Under the pieces are notes generated by a model, which was not told the DNA's origin, ran no database searches, and saw only the letters and a list, made by a program, of their open reading frames with translations. From positions 1-16,781 of the forward strand of contig JACNFQ010000028.1 of NCBI GenBank assembly GCA_014384545.1: 16,781 nt of DNA. The letters run 5' to 3'. Both the position numbers and the translations under genes were made by a program. Each line of letters begins with the position of its first letter. The first letter of the stretch is position 1. Source of the stretch: a bacterium (lineage in GTDB: Bacteria; UBP7; UBA6624). Below are positions 14,557 to 16,781 of the stretch, in pieces.

Positions 14557-15305
14557 GAGGAAGAGACCTTAGCAGGGCATGGAATACTCTCCTCCAACCT
14601 GAGCGCTTTGACGACCCTGGCATCAATGGGTTGCAGGTAGAAGGAGATAGAGATATTCGGCGTCTGTTGTTTGGCGTTTCGGCATGCGAAGAACTCTTCA
14701 CCTTTGCTTCCACGAACGATTTTGACGGCATCGTCGTTCATCACGGATTGTTCTGGAAAGATGGTCCCTTTCTCCCTGTGGGGATGATGGGAAAGCGGTT
14801 GCGCATCCTCCTTGAGGGCTCTCTTTCGTTATGGGCTTATCATCTACCTCTAGATGCCCACAGAGAAGTGGGTAACAACTATCCTGCCCTCAGGGATTGG
14901 GGAGCAGAAGAGGTTGCTCCTTTTGGAGACTGGAAAGGGGCGAGTATCGGTGCATGTGGAGCGTTTTTGACAGAGAGAGAGCCCCTACCCTTTGGACAGA
15001 TGCTCTCTGACTATTTCAACCACCCCACCATCCACCTAGAAGGGGAAGGGATGGTCAAACGGGTCGGTATCGTGTCGGGAGGTGGCGCCTCCTTCATTCA
15101 GGAAGCCTACCAAATGGGGCTTGATGCCTTGATAACGGGTGAAGCCGAAGAGCGTTCCATCTATGAAGCACGCGAACTGGGCATCCATATCTACGCAATG
15201 GGGCATCATGCTACAGAACGGATGGGCGTACGCCTCCTAGGCGATTGGACCACCAAGAACCACGCCATAGAATGCACTTTCTGGGATGCTCCAAACCCCG
15301 TCTAA
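14553..15305 (+). CDS. Nif3-like dinuclear metal-centre protein (YbgI family)
   Basis: This 250-residue protein has the family length and its metal ligands: HHGLFW (His63 and His64), YHLPLDAH (Asp101, His103), and HHATE near the C-terminus (His218/219, Glu222). The family forms hexameric rings with two metals per subunit. It has been annotated as GTP cyclohydrolase I type 2, but its biological role is unsettled. The SGGGASFIQEAYQ segment is a further family hallmark. It overlaps the deoxynucleoside kinase gene by 4 bp, so the two are co-expressed, which hints at a role in nucleotide metabolism without proving it. Confidence 0.93.
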   Translation: MRGRDLSRAWNTLLQPERFDDPGINGLQVEGDRDIRRLLFGVSACEELFTFASTNDFDGIVVHHGLFWKDGPFLPVGMMGKRLRILLEGSLSLWAYHLPLDAHREVGNNYPALRDWGAEEVAPFGDWKGASIGACGAFLTEREPLPFGQMLSDYFNHPTIHLEGEGMVKRVGIVSGGGASFIQEAYQMGLDALITGEAEERSIYEARELGIHIYAMGHHATERMGVRLLGDWTTKNHAIECTFWDAPNPV

Positions 15306-15323
15306 TCCCTAACAAAGAAGGGT

Positions 15324-15638
15324 CTAATACCCAAAACGCCCCCCAGTTGGGCGGTCTCCTACATCGACAAGGTCATTGATGGACTCCACTCCCTCCACGC
15401 CCCGGATTAGTTTCAGGATAGCGTCCCGTTCTGTTTCTGAAGAGAGCGTTCCCTGAACCCCAATAACCCCCTGTGCCGCCGTTATCTTAAGTGAGGGTAG
15501 GAGTTGCTTGCCCAAACGATCTGCTTGAATCGCTGCAACGACTTTGGCCTGAAGAGCGTTGTCTTCTTGGTGCTGTTTATAAGCGGAGCAACTCGTGAAT
15601 AGGGTCAGTCCAAGTACTAGAGAGAGTATCCGTTTCAT
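15324..15638 (-). CDS. BON-domain lipoprotein
   Basis: This 104-residue precursor has a signal peptide ending in the lipobox FTSC (Cys17). One BON domain follows (about 28-93), with the typical pattern of a helix, LKITAAQGVIGVQGTLSSE, then a second helix and VEGVESINDLVDV. BON domains occur in OsmY-like periplasmic proteins and in secretins and are thought to bind phospholipid or support the envelope under stress. The tail is Gly-rich (TGGRFGY). It converges on the Nif3-like gene with an 18-bp gap. TAGACT lies six bases before the ATG. Confidence 0.9.
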   Translation of the reverse strand: MKRILSLVLGLTLFTSCSAYKQHQEDNALQAKVVAAIQADRLGKQLLPSLKITAAQGVIGVQGTLSSETERDAILKLIRGVEGVESINDLVDVGDRPTGGRFGY

Positions 15639-15644
15639 AGATGA

Positions 15645-15650
15645 AGTCTA
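15645..15650 (-). promoter_or_regulatory. TAGACT -10-like box for the BON lipoprotein
   Basis: TAGACT is followed by six bases (TCATCT) and the ATG at 15638, with no ribosome site. It is back to back with the TAGGAT of the next gene. Confidence 0.45.
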
Positions 15651-15660
15651 CACCCAAAGG

Positions 15661-15666
15661 TAGGAT
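15661..15666 (+). promoter_or_regulatory. TAGGAT -10-like box for the DUF2203 gene
   Basis: TAGGAT is followed by six bases (ACCTCT, not ribosome-site-like) and the ATG at 15673. Confidence 0.45.
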
Positions 15667-15672
15667 ACCTCT

Positions 15673-16074
15673 ATGGATCAAGAAGGCGCTCCTGAGATAT
15701 CGCTTTTCACCCCTAATGAGGCTCAGAAGTTGATTCCCTCATTGAAGAAATGGATGGCGAAGTTGATGGACTTGAACAGGAAACTGGAGAAGATCGGTTT
15801 TGATGTTTTTAGAGGGCGATATGAGGAGGGAAGAGACCCCAATGGAGAGGGTCCCTACCCGGATGCCTTTGCCTCGTTTGTGGTTACTGTCCAACGTTTT
15901 TCTGAAAGCGGCGTCCATCTACGCTCGATTGATGAAGGTGTTGTGGGATTCCATTCAAAGCGGGATTCTGGCGAAGTGGTGTTGTTGGTTTGGCATTACC
16001 CCGAAGATCAAATTGAATGGTGGCATCCTATTGAAACAGGGTACGGTGACAGACGCCCTCTTCTGGATTTCTAG
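15673..16074 (+). CDS. DUF2203 family protein
   Basis: This 133-residue protein fits DUF2203. It has an N-terminal SLFTPNEAQKLIPSLKKWM segment (LFT...EA...P), a helical middle, and a C-terminal part with SIDEGVVGFHSKRDSGEVVLLVWHY, then IEWWHPIETGYGDRRPL, the family's conserved Gly-Phe-x-x-Arg and Trp-His signatures. No biochemical function is established for the family, and no catalytic residues can be named. It is soluble and cytoplasmic. It lies 32 bp upstream of the DAHP synthase gene in the same direction. Confidence 0.85.
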   Translation: MDQEGAPEISLFTPNEAQKLIPSLKKWMAKLMDLNRKLEKIGFDVFRGRYEEGRDPNGEGPYPDAFASFVVTVQRFSESGVHLRSIDEGVVGFHSKRDSGEVVLLVWHYPEDQIEWWHPIETGYGDRRPLLDF

Positions 16075-16094
16075 AAAGCGTATTACCCCTCTGA

Positions 16095-16100
16095 TAGGAT
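16095..16100 (+). promoter_or_regulatory. TAGGAT -10-like box for DAHP synthase
   Basis: TGATAGGAT (an extended -10 form) is followed by six bases (AGAAGG) and the ATG at 16107. AGAAGG could also work as a ribosome site, so both modes are possible. Confidence 0.4.
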
Positions 16101-16106
16101 AGAAGG

Positions 16107-16781
16107 ATGTCTCAATACCCTCTTATTGGATTTCGTGGTGCGCGTACTGTCGTAGAGGTCGGTTCTGCCACTTTTGGAGGCGGGGGTTTTCCTGTTATTG
16201 CTGGTCCTTGTGCTGTGGAAAGTATCGCTCAGATCACTGAAACAGCTGAAGCTGTGGCTGGATTGGGTGCCGACCTTTTGCGTGGGGGTGCTTTCAAACC
16301 TCGAACGAGTCCTTATACTTTCCAAGGACTGGGAGAGGAAGGCTTATCCATGTTGGTTGAAGCAGGTCGACGTGTCGGTTTGGGGGTCGTTTCCGAAGTC
16401 CTATCGCCTGAGGATATTCCTCTCGTTGCGTCTTCAGTGGATATGATTCAGATTGGGAGTCGAAATATGACTAACTTTTCCTTACTCAAGGCGGTTGGGA
16501 AGACGAATCTCCCCATTCTCCTCAAGCGAGGATATATGTCAACGGTGGAGGAAACCCTCTTAGCTGCTGAACATATTGCTGCCAAGGGGAATGATCGTAT
16601 TATTCTTTGTGAAAGGGGCATTCGGGCATTTGACACCTCTCTTCGGTTTACTTATGACCTTGCTGGTGCTCTGTTGCTTCGCGAGCAGAGTCGGTTACCC
16701 GTCATTGGTGACCCCTCACATGCTACAGGTTGCACCCACTTGGTTGAACCCTTGGCAATCGCTTCCCAAGCCGCCGGTTTG
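16107..16781 (+). CDS. aroF: 3-deoxy-7-phosphoheptulonate synthase, type I-beta (3' end outside window)
   Basis: The first 225 residues are present, open to the window edge. The enzyme joins phosphoenolpyruvate and erythrose 4-phosphate, the first step of aromatic amino acid synthesis. Motifs of the type I-beta/KDO8P-like branch are all visible: AGPCAVES (32-39, with metal-ligand Cys35), [43 protein letters not shown] and GDPSHATG. The last metal ligands (Glu and Asp) should lie just past the edge. The catalytic barrel starts within about 25 residues of the ATG, so there is no N-terminal ferredoxin-like or chorismate mutase domain. The enzyme is therefore probably insensitive to feedback through that domain, as in the short archaeal-type form. 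Confidence 0.93.
   Translation, partial: MSQYPLIGFRGARTVVEVGSATFGGGGFPVIAGPCAVESIAQITETAEAVAGLGADLLRGGAFKPRTSPYTFQGLGEEGLSMLVEAGRRVGLGVVSEVLSPEDIPLVASSVDMIQIGSRNMTNFSLLKAVGKTNLPILLKRGYMSTVEETLLAAEHIAAKGNDRIILCERGIRAFDTSLRFTYDLAGALLLREQSRLPVIGDPSHATGCTHLVEPLAIASQAAGL

Overview
The window looks like chromosomal DNA from a diderm (Gram-negative-type) bacterium of no obvious phylum. It is densely packed, and almost all of it is assigned to genes. Evidence for a diderm envelope is three lipoprotein precursors with clear lipoboxes, a membrane-anchored LysM protein and a lipoprotein carrying twelve Asn-Pro-Cys repeats. Such Cys-rich repeat lipoproteins recall Myxococcota/Bradymonadota-like lineages, but that placement is weak. 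Most genes that open a transcription unit have a TANNNT hexamer ending 6-7 nt before the start codon and no convincing Shine-Dalgarno site. This suggests that leaderless transcription is common here.

Region 1 (1-4698, minus strand) is the most interesting part. It is a five-gene, tightly coupled cassette for a bacterial ubiquitin-like conjugation pathway. In transcription order it holds a YukD-like ubiquitin-like protein ending in a single Gly, an E1-like adenylating enzyme with a C-terminal Cys cluster, a JAMM/JAB peptidase fused to a transmembrane helix and a long coiled coil, an E2-like protein with an HPN motif and a catalytic-type Cys, and a vWA-domain lipoprotein cut by the window edge. 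Stops and starts overlap or nearly touch throughout. The parts imply activation, conjugation and removal of the tag. The JAMM anchor and the vWA lipoprotein place part of the system at the envelope, unlike the soluble four-gene Bil-type antiphage operons.

Region 2 (4732-9244, minus strand) lies just upstream on the same strand. It has a three-GAF diguanylate cyclase, a membrane-anchored two-LysM protein, a 177-bp spacer with a strong hairpin, an M29 aminopeptidase and a small two-TM protein.

Region 3 (9279-12533) starts with a divergent distant paralogue of that two-TM protein and an unrecognised 152-residue protein. It continues with endonuclease III (minus strand), then a GHMP-family sugar kinase overlapped by a HAD phosphatase.

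Region 4 (12523-16781) holds the NPC-repeat lipoprotein (minus), a deoxynucleoside kinase overlapping a Nif3-like dinuclear-metal protein, a BON-domain lipoprotein (minus), a DUF2203 protein, and the 5' part of a type I-beta DAHP synthase without an N-terminal regulatory domain. These are mostly housekeeping genes in short units and show no sign of mobile DNA. I found no tRNA, rRNA, IS element, CRISPR array or clear intrinsic terminator.
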